Shown here: piece after piece, positions 17,619-26,841 of the stretch
How positions within the stretch are numbered: the first letter of the stretch is position 1
How the letters are laid out: each line of letters starts with the position of its first letter
Origin: Flavobacterium sp. SLB02
GTDB lineage: Bacteria > Bacteroidota > Bacteroidia > Flavobacteriales > Flavobacteriaceae
DNA length: 64,000 nt
NCBI RefSeq assembly: GCF_009664855.1
Contig: NZ_CP045928.1
Coordinates: 1,387,049 to 1,451,048, forward strand
Direction: 5' to 3'
Program-made: the position numbers and the translations under genes
The notes under the pieces: model-generated
Database searches by the model: none
Seen by the model: only the letters and a program-made list of their open reading frames with translations
What the model was told of the DNA's origin: nothing

Positions 17619-17714
17619 TTTGTAAGTCTTGTAAATTATGCAGCAATGAGTTGCGATATAATTTTGAGTTATAATTTGTGTAAAAAGCTTTAGCCTAAAA
17701 TGATAAAAATAATT

Positions 17715-17726
17715 CAGTCCGGTACT
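17715..17726. promoter_or_regulatory. Candidate GntR operator, copy 1
   Basis: The 12-mer cagtccggtact, read on the minus strand as agtaccggactg, agrees with the copy at 17924-17935 in 10 of 12 positions. It lies about 97 bases upstream of the regulator gene. The rest of the 388-base regulator-rhaT gap is AT-rich and holds no gene. Confidence 0.4.
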
Positions 17727-17923
17727 TTTCTCACAAAAGCTTTCAAATTAAATAAGGGTTGTTGTATGTTTTTGCTGATTTGTTTGTTTAAGGCAAATTG
17801 AGGATAATATAATTACGAAATCGATTGCTAAAATAGAAATTTTAAATTTATATTTCCAATAATATCGGGCAGTTGTTTGTAATAATCTTCAGTTTTAACA
17901 TAAATAACAAAACTATAAAGGAT

Positions 17924-17935
17924 AGTACAGGACAG
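17924..17935. promoter_or_regulatory. Candidate GntR operator, copy 2
   Basis: The 12-mer agtacaggacag lies 71 bases upstream of the rhaT start, in inverted orientation relative to copy 1. Placement near both divergent genes fits autoregulation together with control of the rhamnose operon. Confidence 0.4.
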
Positions 17936-18006
17936 TTTTCTTTTTTACATTCTATTATTTTACAAAACCAATTTAACTATCAAATTAACCAAAAACGAAA
18001 TTATTA

Positions 18007-19056
18007 ATGGAATCATTATTAGGAATCATTTTTCATTCTATCGGAGGATTCTCTTCAGGTAGTTTTTATATGCCATTTAAAAAAGTAAAAGAGTGGGCTT
18101 GGGAAAGCTACTGGATTGTGGGAGGATTTTTCTCCTGGCTAATAGTACCGCCCATTGCCGCCTACTTAACGATTCCAAATTTTGTAGATATCATTGCAAC
18201 AGCATCACCAACCATAAAAGCTTTCACGTTTTTGATGGGACTCATTTGGGGAGTTGGAGGATTAACATACGGCTTGGGAGTTCGCTATTTAGGAATGTCA
18301 CTGGGAAACTCTATTATCCTTGGGTTTTGCTCTGCTTTTGGCGCCTTGGTTCCTTCTATCTATTATGATTTATATCCAACAGAAGGTAAAATTTCGTTTA
18401 CCGATATGCTATCAAACCCAGGCGGACGCCTTGTTCTGGCAGGGGTTTTAGTTTGCCTTATAGGTATTGCTATTTCAGGAAAAGCCGGAATCTTAAAAGA
18501 AAAAGATTTTGCAAAAGGACACGAAGACAAAGACAAGGATTTTAGTTTGGTAAAAGGTTTAATTATCGCCGTTATCTCGGGAATTCTGAGCTCGTTTTTT
18601 AATTACGGAATCGAGGCCGGAAAACCAATGGCCGAAACCGCAGTAAATTATGGCTGTAACGCGTTATTTCAAAACAACGTGACCTATATCGTTTTGATGT
18701 GGGGAGGTTTAACCACCAATTTTATCTGGTGTATGTACCTTAATTTCAAAAATAAAACCTTCTCGGATTACACCAATACCAAAACACCAATTGCCAGAAA
18801 CGTCCTTTTTTCAGGTATTGCCGGAACGATGTGGTTTTTACAATTTTTCTTTTACGGAATGGGAGAAAGTAAATTAGGAAACGGAGCAAGTTCATGGATC
18901 CTGCACATGGCAACCATTATCCTGACAGCAAATTTCTGGGGCTTTTATCTTAAAGAATGGTCGGGAGTTTCTAAAAGAACACTTAGAACCTTTGGTTGGG
19001 GAATTGCACTAATCATGCTGTCAATTGTATTGGTCGGAATTGGAAATTCATTATAA
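18007..19056 (+). CDS. rhaT: L-rhamnose/proton symporter RhaT
   Basis: The 349-residue protein has ten hydrophobic helices and the family opening MESLLGIIFHSIGGFSSGSF followed by YMPFKKVKEWAWESYW, which is diagnostic for RhaT of the drug/metabolite transporter superfamily. LTYGLGVRYLGMSLGNSIIL and GIEAGKPMAETAV are further matches. It brings L-rhamnose through the inner membrane with protons. It is the first gene of the rhamnose run, 24 bases before the aldolase gene, and is divergent from the GntR regulator. Confidence 0.95.
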   Translation: MESLLGIIFHSIGGFSSGSFYMPFKKVKEWAWESYWIVGGFFSWLIVPPIAAYLTIPNFVDIIATASPTIKAFTFLMGLIWGVGGLTYGLGVRYLGMSLGNSIILGFCSAFGALVPSIYYDLYPTEGKISFTDMLSNPGGRLVLAGVLVCLIGIAISGKAGILKEKDFAKGHEDKDKDFSLVKGLIIAVISGILSSFFNYGIEAGKPMAETAVNYGCNALFQNNVTYIVLMWGGLTTNFIWCMYLNFKNKTFSDYTNTKTPIARNVLFSGIAGTMWFLQFFFYGMGESKLGNGASSWILHMATIILTANFWGFYLKEWSGVSKRTLRTFGWGIALIMLSIVLVGIGNSL

Positions 19057-19080
19057 ACATACAAACATAACATAACAACA

Positions 19081-21222
19081 ATGTCGAATATAAATATAAA
19101 TAATATGACTTTTAAGCATGTAAGCTATCTTTGGGATGACGCTAAGGCAGCAGCATTGGCAGGAGATGAAGTAGCGCTTTTCATTTATCGATCTAATTTA
19201 TTAGGAGCCGATTTAAGACTGACAAACTATGGTGGAGGAAACACTTCGGTAAAAATTACCGATAAAGATCCGCTAACCGGAGAAACCTCTGAAGTAATGT
19301 GGATTAAAGGTTCTGGTGGAGACATTGGTACATTGACAAAATCGGGTTGTGCGGCACTTTATCTGGATCGTCTTCGCAATCTTGAAAATGTATACAGAGG
19401 AATAGAATTCGAAGACGAAATGGTCGAATTATTCAATCACTGTATTTTCGATTTAGCTTCAAAAGCACCTTCTATAGATACGCCTTTACATGGTTTTTTA
19501 CCTTTCAAACATATTGATCACCTGCATCCTGATGCGGCAATTGCAATCGCAGCGGCCAAAGACGGAGCTAAAATTACCCAGGAATTATTTGGTGGCGAAA
19601 TTGGCTGGGTAGGATGGCAGCGTCCCGGTTTTGACTTAGGGCTTCAACTGAGAAGCTGTCTGGAAGAAGCAACCAAAAAAGGGAAAAAACTGCGTGGTAT
19701 CATGCTGGGTTCTCACGGTTTGTTTACCTGGGGAGATACAGCTTACGAAAGTTATGTAAACACACTCGAAGTAATCGAGAAATGTGCGGAATATTTAGAA
19801 AGTAACTACGGAAAAAAACGCCCTGTTTTTGGAGGTAAAAAAATAGAGAGCCTTCCTGAGGCTGACCGTAAAAGAAAAGCAGCAAAAGTAGCACCAATTT
19901 TAAGAGGTTTCTGTTCGTCAGAGCGTCAGATGATTGGACATTATACAGATGATGCAAGGGTTTTGGAATTCATTAATTCTAATGATTTAGCAAAGTTAGC
20001 GCCACTTGGAACTTCTTGTCCGGATCACTTTTTGCGTACCAAAATCAGTCCTTTGGTTTTAACTTTAGAACCCAATGAAGATTTATCAGATGTTGATGGG
20101 ATCAAAGCAAAATTAACACCTGCTTTTGAAAGCTACCGCGCGATGTACAAAGATTATTACAATGCTTGCAAAAAGTCGAATTCGCCGGCCATGCGTGACC
20201 CAAATCCCGTGGTGATTTTATACCCTGGCGTAGGTATGTTTACCTTTGCCAAAGATAAAACAATGGCTCGTTTGGCTTCAGAATATTATATCAATGCAGT
20301 AAATGTAATGAAAGGCGCCGAAGCCGTTTCAGAATATACTTCGCTGCCACATCAGGAAGCTTTTGATATCGAATATTGGTTGCTTGAAGAAGCAAAACTG
20401 CAACGTATGCCAAAACCTAAAGCGCTTTCAGGAAGAGTCGCTGTAATTACAGGTTCTGCCGGGGGAATTGGCAAAGCAATTGCCAAAAAATTTGCTCAGG
20501 AAGGCGCTTGTGTGGTCATCAACGACATCAACGAAGAACGTTTAGAACAGGCTACAGCTGAGTTTATTAACTTGTTTGGTAAAGATACCGTGGCAAGTAC
20601 ACTGCTAAATGTAACCGACGAAAAAAGTACAGAAAAAGCATTAGACGAAGCATCATTAGCTTTTGGAGGTGCAGATATTATAGTGAACAATGCAGGAATT
20701 AGTATTTCTAAATCTATTGCAGAACACACCCTTGAAGAGTGGGACAGATTGTATGATATTTTGGTAAAAGGACAATTTATTGTTTCAAAAGCCGGAATCG
20801 AAGTTATGCGCAAACAAGGATTTGGCGGAGACATTGTAAACATTGTTTCTAAAAATGCAGTTGTTGCGGGTCCAAATAATCCGGGATATGGTTCGGCCAA
20901 AGCAGCTCAGGCGCATTTAACACGACTCATGGCAGCTGAATTAGGCGCCGATAAAATTCGTGTAAATACAGTAAATCCTGATGCAGTAATCTCAGACTCT
21001 AATATTTGGTCTGGTGGCTGGGCAGAAGGTCGTGCAAAAGCATACGGTATTACGGTTGCCGAGTTACCGGCGTATTATGCAAAACGTACCTTACTAAATG
21101 AAATTATATTGCCCGATGATATTGCAAACGCTTGTTTTGCATTCGTTGGCGGTTTACTGGACAAATCAACAGGAAATGCCCTGAATGTAGACGGCGGAGT
21201 ATCAATGGGTTTTTACAGATAG
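19081..21222 (+). CDS. rhaEW: Bifunctional L-rhamnulose-1-phosphate aldolase / L-lactaldehyde dehydrogenase
   Basis: The 713-residue protein fuses two enzymes. Residues about 20-420 form a class II aldolase/adducin-type domain (LTNYGGGNTSVKI, MLGSHGLFTWGDTAYESY), which cleaves L-rhamnulose 1-phosphate to dihydroxyacetone phosphate and L-lactaldehyde. Residues about 448-713 form a short-chain dehydrogenase with the NAD motif TGSAGGIGKAIAKKF (about 456), NNAGIS, and the catalytic YGSAKAAQAH (about 602), which oxidises lactaldehyde to lactate. This fusion is the RhaEW type known from several phyla. It makes lactate, which explains the lutABC genes downstream. A terminator-like hairpin follows. 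Confidence 0.93.
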   Translation: MSNININNMTFKHVSYLWDDAKAAALAGDEVALFIYRSNLLGADLRLTNYGGGNTSVKITDKDPLTGETSEVMWIKGSGGDIGTLTKSGCAALYLDRLRNLENVYRGIEFEDEMVELFNHCIFDLASKAPSIDTPLHGFLPFKHIDHLHPDAAIAIAAAKDGAKITQELFGGEIGWVGWQRPGFDLGLQLRSCLEEATKKGKKLRGIMLGSHGLFTWGDTAYESYVNTLEVIEKCAEYLESNYGKKRPVFGGKKIESLPEADRKRKAAKVAPILRGFCSSERQMIGHYTDDARVLEFINSNDLAKLAPLGTSCPDHFLRTKISPLVLTLEPNEDLSDVDGIKAKLTPAFESYRAMYKDYYNACKKSNSPAMRDPNPVVILYPGVGMFTFAKDKTMARLASEYYINAVNVMKGAEAVSEYTSLPHQEAFDIEYWLLEEAKLQRMPKPKALSGRVAVITGSAGGIGKAIAKKFAQEGACVVINDINEERLEQATAEFINLFGKDTVASTLLNVTDEKSTEKALDEASLAFGGADIIVNNAGISISKSIAEHTLEEWDRLYDILVKGQFIVSKAGIEVMRKQGFGGDIVNIVSKNAVVAGPNNPGYGSAKAAQAHLTRLMAAELGADKIRVNTVNPDAVISDSNIWSGGWAEGRAKAYGITVAELPAYYAKRTLLNEIILPDDIANACFAFVGGLLDKSTGNALNVDGGVSMGFYR

Positions 21223-21271
21223 ATTGTTTCAAGTTTTTAAGTTTGTTTAAAGCAAAAGTGGTTTTTTGTGG

Positions 21272-21310
21272 TCTAACGTTCGATATCATTCGGACGTTAG
21301 ATTTTTTTAG
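21272..21310 (+). terminator. Terminator-like hairpin between rhaEW and rhaI
   Basis: The arms tctaacgttcg and cggacgttaga (one G-U pair) are followed by a run of seven T. It may attenuate rather than end transcription, because rhaI and rhaB continue in the same direction 108 bases later. Confidence 0.7.
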
Positions 21311-21417
21311 ACATAACTCCCTGCAAAAATGCGCAAATAGCATAAAAGAGTAAAGTTAAACCAGAGTTCAATTTATATAATTTATATATTGTAATCTCTA
21401 TTAAAAGATAAAATAAT

Positions 21418-22692
21418 ATGTTAATCGGATCAAACAATATCGCATCTCACAACGACGATTTATTAAAAAAACATCAAAATAAATTTGCCTTTACAGTATC
21501 AGAAATTGGTGATACAGAATCTATTATTCAAAAACTAATCGATTTTCAAATCGCAATTCCATCCTGGGCGTTAGGAACAGGAGGAACAAGATTCGGACGT
21601 TTTGCAGGAGGTGGGGAACCACGTTCTATCGAAGAAAAAATCGAAGATGTTGGTTTGCTTCATGCTTTAAACAATTCCTCAGGGGCGATCTCATTGCATA
21701 TTCCCTGGGATATTCCGCAAGATTACAAAGCCATAAAAAGTCTTGCCGCGCAGCACAATTTAAGATTTGATGCCATGAACTCCAATACCTTTCAGGATCA
21801 GGCAGGTCAGGACAATTCGTATAAATTTGGATCATTACAAAACGTAAATAAAGCAGTTCGCAAACAAGCTATTGCTCATAATATAGAAGTTATTCAACAC
21901 GGAATCGAATTAGGATCAGAATCACTAACAATTTGGTTAGCCGATGGATCTTCTTTTCCGGGGCAATTAAACTTTAGAAAAGCCTACCAAAATACACTGG
22001 AAAGTTTAGAAGAGATCTACGATGCATTACCTTCAAACTGGAAATTGTTTTTAGAATATAAATGCGCAGAGCCTAACTTTTATTCCACTACAGTGGCCGA
22101 TTGGGGACAATCGTATTCCTATGTGAAAAAATTAGGAGACAAAGCACAAACATTAGTCGATTTAGGACATCATTTGCCAAATGCCAATATCGAGCAAATC
22201 GTTTCATTATTATTGATGGAAGAAAAACTCGGAGGATTCCACTTTAATGATTCAAAATATGGAGATGATGATTTAACCGCCGGAGCTTTAAAGCCATATC
22301 AATTATTCTTGATTTTTAACGAATTAGTAGAAGGAATGGATGCGCGCGGAATGAATCACGCCAAAGATTTAGGCTGGATGATTGATGCATCACACAATAT
22401 CAAAGATCCATTAGAAGATTTATTACAATCAGTAGAAGCTATTATGATTGCTTATGCCCAGGCACTTTTGGTAGACAGAAAAGCCTTAGAAACCGCTCAG
22501 CAAGAAAATGATGTTGTAAAAGCACAGGAAATTCTTCAGGATGCTTTCCGTACAGATGTTCGCGCACTGGTTGCTGAGGCTCGTTTGCGCTCAGGAGCGG
22601 CACTGAATCCGGTGGAATTGTACAGAAGTCTTTCTGTTAGAAAAAATCTAATTGGTGAAAGAGGATTAAAAACATTGGCGACAGGATTGTAA
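21418..22692 (+). CDS. rhaI: L-rhamnose isomerase (RhaI type)
   Basis: The 424-residue protein matches the non-E. coli type of rhamnose isomerase first known from Pseudomonas. Family features are WALGTGGTRFGRFAGGGEPR near residue 45, FLEYKCAEPNFYSTTVADWG near 205, VDLGHHLPNANIEQIV and GGFHFNDSKYGDDDL near 270-285, which carry the metal-binding glutamate, aspartates and histidines of the TIM barrel. It converts L-rhamnose to L-rhamnulose in the cytoplasm. It lies between the aldolase and kinase genes, so all three enzymatic steps are together. The length is normal. Confidence 0.93.
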   Translation: MLIGSNNIASHNDDLLKKHQNKFAFTVSEIGDTESIIQKLIDFQIAIPSWALGTGGTRFGRFAGGGEPRSIEEKIEDVGLLHALNNSSGAISLHIPWDIPQDYKAIKSLAAQHNLRFDAMNSNTFQDQAGQDNSYKFGSLQNVNKAVRKQAIAHNIEVIQHGIELGSESLTIWLADGSSFPGQLNFRKAYQNTLESLEEIYDALPSNWKLFLEYKCAEPNFYSTTVADWGQSYSYVKKLGDKAQTLVDLGHHLPNANIEQIVSLLLMEEKLGGFHFNDSKYGDDDLTAGALKPYQLFLIFNELVEGMDARGMNHAKDLGWMIDASHNIKDPLEDLLQSVEAIMIAYAQALLVDRKALETAQQENDVVKAQEILQDAFRTDVRALVAEARLRSGAALNPVELYRSLSVRKNLIGERGLKTLATGL

Positions 22693-22790
22693 TTATGAAT
22701 TACGAGTTATAGTAATACTCTATTGCAGTTTTTTATAAAACAAAAAACTAACTCCTAACTCATAATTCAAAACTCATAACTTATAATTAA
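22693..22790. repeat. AACTCATAATT-type intergenic repeat
   Basis: The spacer between rhaI and rhaB carries imperfect inverted copies: aattatgaattacgagttat at one end and aactcataattcaaaactca with cataacttataatt at the other. It forms a long weak AT-rich hairpin with no T-run. It probably does not block transcription into rhaB. Confidence 0.5.
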
Positions 22791-24152
22791 ATGAATGTAG
22801 TTGCAATTTTTGACATTGGTAAAACAAACAAGAAAGTATTTTTATTTGATGAAAATTATAAAATTGTCTGGGAAAAATCAGTAAATCTTAACGAAACCCT
22901 TGACGAAGATGGTTTTCCCTGCGAAGATATCGAAGTCCTTGAAAACTGGATATTCGATCGATTGACAGAAATTAGAAACCTATCGGATTATGTTTTAAAA
23001 GCCATCAATTTTAGTACTTACGGTGCTAGTTTTGTTTACATTGATCAAAAAGGAAAAGTTTTAACTCCTCTGTATAATTACTTAAAAGAGTATCCGGAGA
23101 AGCTAAAAAATGATTTTTATGATAAATACAAAGGAAAAGAAACTTTTGCAGTCAAAACAGCTTCTCCCCTATTAGGAAGCCTGAATTCAGGAATGCAGAT
23201 TTACAGGCTCAAAGAAGAAAAACCGGAATTATTTAATCAGGTAAAATACTGTTTGCATTTACCGCAGTATTTGAGTTTTCTTTTAACCAGTGAAGCTTAC
23301 GCTGATATTACCAGTATTGGATGCCATACCAATCTTTGGAATTTTAAAAAGATGAAGTATCATAAATGGCTTAAAAATGAAGGTATTTCAGATAAAATCC
23401 CACCGCTTCACTATGGAAAGGATATTATAAAAAAACAAGACGGACTAGCCATTGGTGTTGGACTTCACGACAGTTCATCGGCTATTATTCCCTACACGAT
23501 AAATTTTACAGAACCTTTTGTTTTATTGTCCACCGGAACCTGGAGTATTTCGCTGAATCCTTTCAATAATAAACAATTGACTTTTGAAGAATTGCAAAAC
23601 GATTGTTTGTGTTATATGCAATACACTGAAAAGCCTGTAAAAGCAGCACGTCTGTTTTCAGGCAATGAACACGAAGTGCAGACAAAAAGACTGGCAGAAC
23701 ATTTTAAAGTACCTGTAGATACTTATAAAGAGGTTTATTTTGATAAAAAGATAGTGTCGAATTTGCGAGCGCTAAACTTTCAGATTATTTATCCAAAGAA
23801 GTATGATTTTGATATTCTAAAAGAATGTCCATTTCAAAAAAGAGATCTGAACAATTATAAGAGTTACGAAATCGCCTATCATCAATTGATGCTGGATTTG
23901 GTAGAACAGCAGTTTTTTTCGACTAATTTGGTCATTCACAATAGTCCGGTAAAGAAGATTTTTGTAGATGGAGGTTTTAGCAAAAATTCCATTTTCATGA
24001 ATTTATTGGCCGAAGCTTATCCCGATATCGAAGTTTTTGCAGCTTCGATGGCGCAGGCGAGTGCCTTGGGCGCTGCATTGGCGATTCATCAAAACTGGAA
24101 TCCAAAACCCATCCAGAATGATTTGATTGATTTGAAGTTTTACAAGCATTGA
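22791..24152 (+). CDS. rhaB: Rhamnulokinase-like FGGY carbohydrate kinase
   Basis: The 453-residue protein has the two-domain actin-like fold of FGGY kinases. The first phosphate loop is AIFDIGKTNKKVFLFDENY at the N-terminus, an adenine/phosphate region LLSTGTWSISLNPFN lies near residue 245, and the second phosphate loop KKIFVDGGFSKNSIFMNLL lies near 390. In this position it should phosphorylate L-rhamnulose to the 1-phosphate that the neighbouring aldolase cleaves. FGGY specificity is hard to read from sequence, so the substrate comes from context. The next 440 bases contain repeats, not genes. Confidence 0.85.
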   Translation: MNVVAIFDIGKTNKKVFLFDENYKIVWEKSVNLNETLDEDGFPCEDIEVLENWIFDRLTEIRNLSDYVLKAINFSTYGASFVYIDQKGKVLTPLYNYLKEYPEKLKNDFYDKYKGKETFAVKTASPLLGSLNSGMQIYRLKEEKPELFNQVKYCLHLPQYLSFLLTSEAYADITSIGCHTNLWNFKKMKYHKWLKNEGISDKIPPLHYGKDIIKKQDGLAIGVGLHDSSSAIIPYTINFTEPFVLLSTGTWSISLNPFNNKQLTFEELQNDCLCYMQYTEKPVKAARLFSGNEHEVQTKRLAEHFKVPVDTYKEVYFDKKIVSNLRALNFQIIYPKKYDFDILKECPFQKRDLNNYKSYEIAYHQLMLDLVEQQFFSTNLVIHNSPVKKIFVDGGFSKNSIFMNLLAEAYPDIEVFAASMAQASALGAALAIHQNWNPKPIQNDLIDLKFYKH

Positions 24153-24184
24153 TGTTTAATTAAAAATTTAGAATTAAAAATTAA

Positions 24185-24445
24185 AAATCGGCTTGATCTG
24201 CGAGAGAAAAATAGCCACAGATTGAAGGATTAGAATGATTTTTTTTAATACAATGTTGTCATCCCTCGTTCCTCGGGATTGTAAAAAATGAGAGAAGCAA
24301 AAATCTGGCTAATCTGCAAGATCTGCGAGACAAAAAAACAGCAAGAGATTAAAGGATTTTTGTTTCACGCAGATTTACACAGATTTAATTTTAGATAATA
24401 ATCTGTGTACATCTGTTTAAATCTTTTAAAATCTGCGTGAAATAA
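24185..24445. repeat. Cluster of CTGCGAG / CACGCAGATTT inverted repeats filling the rhaB-lutA gap
   Basis: Two copies of gatctgcgag (about 24191 and 24319) precede a nested hairpin: tttcacgcagattt at 24363-24376 pairs with aaaatctgcgtgaaa at 24428-24442, and acacagatt pairs with aatctgtgt inside it. There is no coding frame I can support. The remaining 24446-24591 is AT-rich and presumably holds the lut promoter. Confidence 0.65.
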
Positions 24446-24591
24446 TATTATAAAAATAGATTACACATAAAACATAAATTTTGTGCGTAAAAAAGAAGTA
24501 CAATTTTTTACATTAGCACTTTGAGATTTATTTGGAGTGAAAAGTCGCTTCATATTGATAAACAAACTCAAAGCGTTTAAAAAGACAGCAT

Positions 24592-25335
24592 ATGAAAATC
24601 GGATTATTTATACCGTGTTATGTCGATCAGTTTTACCCAAAAGTAGGGATTGCAACTTATGAACTTTTGCAGAAATTGGGCTGCGAGGTTCATTTTCCAA
24701 TGGGGCAAACCTGCTGCGGACAACCTATGGCCAATAGCGGATACCAATATTTAACCAAAGGCTGTGATGCTAATTTTATCGCCAATTTTGCCGGATTCGA
24801 TTATATTGTTTGCCCTTCCGGAAGTTGTGTTTTGCATGTGAAAGAACATTTGCATGACCAGAAACAAGAAAAAGTAGCTGCAGAAATGCGAAAGAAAGTT
24901 TTTGAACTCACAGAATTTATTACCGATATTCTAAAAGTAGATTCCATCGACGGAAATTTTCCTTACAGAGTAGGAATGCATGTAAGTTGTCACGGCCAAC
25001 GCGGATTAAAGCTTTCGCAGATGACAGAACTTAATGCGCCATTTTTCTCTAAACCTGAAAAATTACTGCACAATATAAAGGGATTAGATTTGGTTTCTTT
25101 ATCCAGAAAAGATGAATGTTGTGGTTTTGGAGGAACATTTTGTGTAACCGAAGAAGCTGTTTCTGTAAAGATGGGACAAGACCGAATAAAAGATCATGAA
25201 AACCATCACGTAGATTATATTACCGGTGGAGATATGTCGTGTTTGATGCATTTAGAAGGAATTCTGAAAAGGCAAAAAAGCCCGATCAAAACCATTCATA
25301 TTGCCGAAATATTAAATTCGTTGGAAACTAAGTGA
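24592..25335 (+). CDS. lutA: Lactate oxidation iron-sulfur subunit LutA (YkgE)
   Basis: The 247-residue protein has two CCG-type domains typical of LutA: CYVDQFYPKVG...MGQTCCGQPMANSGYQY in the first half, CPSGSC in between, and SCHGQRGLKLSQM followed by ECCGFGGTFCVTEEAVSVKM in the second. The cysteine pairs bind Fe-S clusters in the soluble LutABC complex, which oxidises L-lactate to pyruvate. It is the first of three lut genes, directly after the rhamnose cluster whose aldolase-dehydrogenase yields lactate. Confidence 0.93.
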   Translation: MKIGLFIPCYVDQFYPKVGIATYELLQKLGCEVHFPMGQTCCGQPMANSGYQYLTKGCDANFIANFAGFDYIVCPSGSCVLHVKEHLHDQKQEKVAAEMRKKVFELTEFITDILKVDSIDGNFPYRVGMHVSCHGQRGLKLSQMTELNAPFFSKPEKLLHNIKGLDLVSLSRKDECCGFGGTFCVTEEAVSVKMGQDRIKDHENHHVDYITGGDMSCLMHLEGILKRQKSPIKTIHIAEILNSLETK

Positions 25336-25440
25336 TTTTAAAATTAAACTTAATTTTCTTTTCACAATTAAGAGATTAAGTAAGTTAAGGCAAAGCTTTA
25401 TGAACTTAATATCTTAATGGTAAAAAAACAAAAGAAAGAG

Positions 25441-26841
25441 ATGTCATCAGAAAAAGTTATACCGCACAGTCAGGCCGCAACACGTTTTAACAAAGATGTA
25501 GAACGCGTCAACTGGCACGATGAAACACTTTGGTTTGTTCGTGAAAAAAGGGATAAATCGGCGCATCAAATCCCCTATTGGGAATTGCTTCGTGAAACTG
25601 CATCGCAAATCAAAAACAATGTACTTTCTAATATTCATGATTATTTGATTGAATTTGAGGCTAATGCTCAAAAGAACGGTATAGTAGTACATTGGGCAGC
25701 CGATGCCAAAGAGCATAACCAAATTGTGCATTCGATCATGGCAAAACATGATGTAAAGCAAATGGTGAAATCAAAATCGATGCTTACAGAAGAATGCCAT
25801 TTGAATGATTATCTGGCCGAAAAAGGTATCGAAGTAATCGATTCTGATTTAGGAGAATATATTGTGCAGCTTCGTAAAGAACCGCCAAGTCATATTGTTT
25901 TGCCCGCCATTCACCTTAAAAAAGAAGATGTAAGTGAAACTTTTCATGAACATTTGGGCACGGAAAAAGGAAACATCGATCCCCAATATCTAACAGAATC
26001 GGCTCGTTTGAGTTTAAGAAATACATTCCTGACCCGAAAAGTCGCTTTAACAGGAGTGAACTTTGCGATTGCAGAAACCGGCGAATTTGTGGTGTGTACC
26101 AATGAAGGAAATGCAGATATGGGCGCACATCTGGCCGATGTTCATATTGCCTGCATGGGATTCGAAAAACTCATTCCGCAACGTAAACATTTAGGCGTTT
26201 TCCTGAGATTATTAGCCAGAAGTGCTACAGGGCAACCTATAACAACATTTTCAAGCCATTTTAAGAAACCAAGAGATGGAAAAGAAATTCATATTGTGAT
26301 AGTCGATAACGGCAGAAGCACACAATTAGGGAGAGAAGATTTTAGAAATTCCCTAAAATGCATTCGTTGTGGCGCGTGTATGAATACATGCCCCGTTTAC
26401 AGACGAAGTGGCGGACACAGTTATCATAATGCCGTTGCGGGGCCAATAGGCTCAATTCTGGCACCTAATCTGGACATGAGTAAAAATGCCGACTTACCAT
26501 TCGCCAGCACACTTTGTGGTTCTTGTACCAATGTTTGTCCGGTAAAAATTGATATACACGACCAATTGTACAAATGGCGTCAGGTTTTGGTAAAAGAAGG
26601 GCATACGCCAACAGCCAAAACTCTTGCAATGAAAACCATGGCAAGTGTTCTGGCCAACCCAACAATTTTTAATATTGCCGGAAAATCAGGTCGTTTTGTA
26701 ATGAAAAACATTCCCGATCTGGTCAATAATAAAATGAACAAATGGTACGATCAGCGTGAAATGCCAGAGGTCCCGCAAGAATCTTTTAGAGAATGGTATA
26801 AGAAAAATTCAAGAGAAGCAAAAGCAAAAGACAATGAGTAG
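25441..26841 (+). CDS. lutB: Lactate oxidation iron-sulfur subunit LutB (YkgF)
   Basis: The ATG at 25441 (MSSEKVIPHSQAATRFNKDV) is chosen over an in-frame ATG 24 bases earlier because a purine-rich stretch aaaagaaagag directly precedes it and the family starts near here. The 466-residue protein has an N-terminal LUD domain and two four-cysteine ferredoxin-type sites, CIRCGACMNTCPVYRRSGG (about 307) and CGSCTNVCPVKIDIHDQL (about 360). It transfers electrons within the LutABC complex. Its last eight bases overlap lutC, so the two are translationally coupled. Confidence 0.93.
   Translation: MSSEKVIPHSQAATRFNKDVERVNWHDETLWFVREKRDKSAHQIPYWELLRETASQIKNNVLSNIHDYLIEFEANAQKNGIVVHWAADAKEHNQIVHSIMAKHDVKQMVKSKSMLTEECHLNDYLAEKGIEVIDSDLGEYIVQLRKEPPSHIVLPAIHLKKEDVSETFHEHLGTEKGNIDPQYLTESARLSLRNTFLTRKVALTGVNFAIAETGEFVVCTNEGNADMGAHLADVHIACMGFEKLIPQRKHLGVFLRLLARSATGQPITTFSSHFKKPRDGKEIHIVIVDNGRSTQLGREDFRNSLKCIRCGACMNTCPVYRRSGGHSYHNAVAGPIGSILAPNLDMSKNADLPFASTLCGSCTNVCPVKIDIHDQLYKWRQVLVKEGHTPTAKTLAMKTMASVLANPTIFNIAGKSGRFVMKNIPDLVNNKMNKWYDQREMPEVPQESFREWYKKNSREAKAKDNE

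Noticed and set aside
20496..20900. 134-codon minus-strand frame inside rhaEW
   Set aside because: It lies opposite the conserved dehydrogenase domain, with serine- and proline-rich composition typical of antisense frames.
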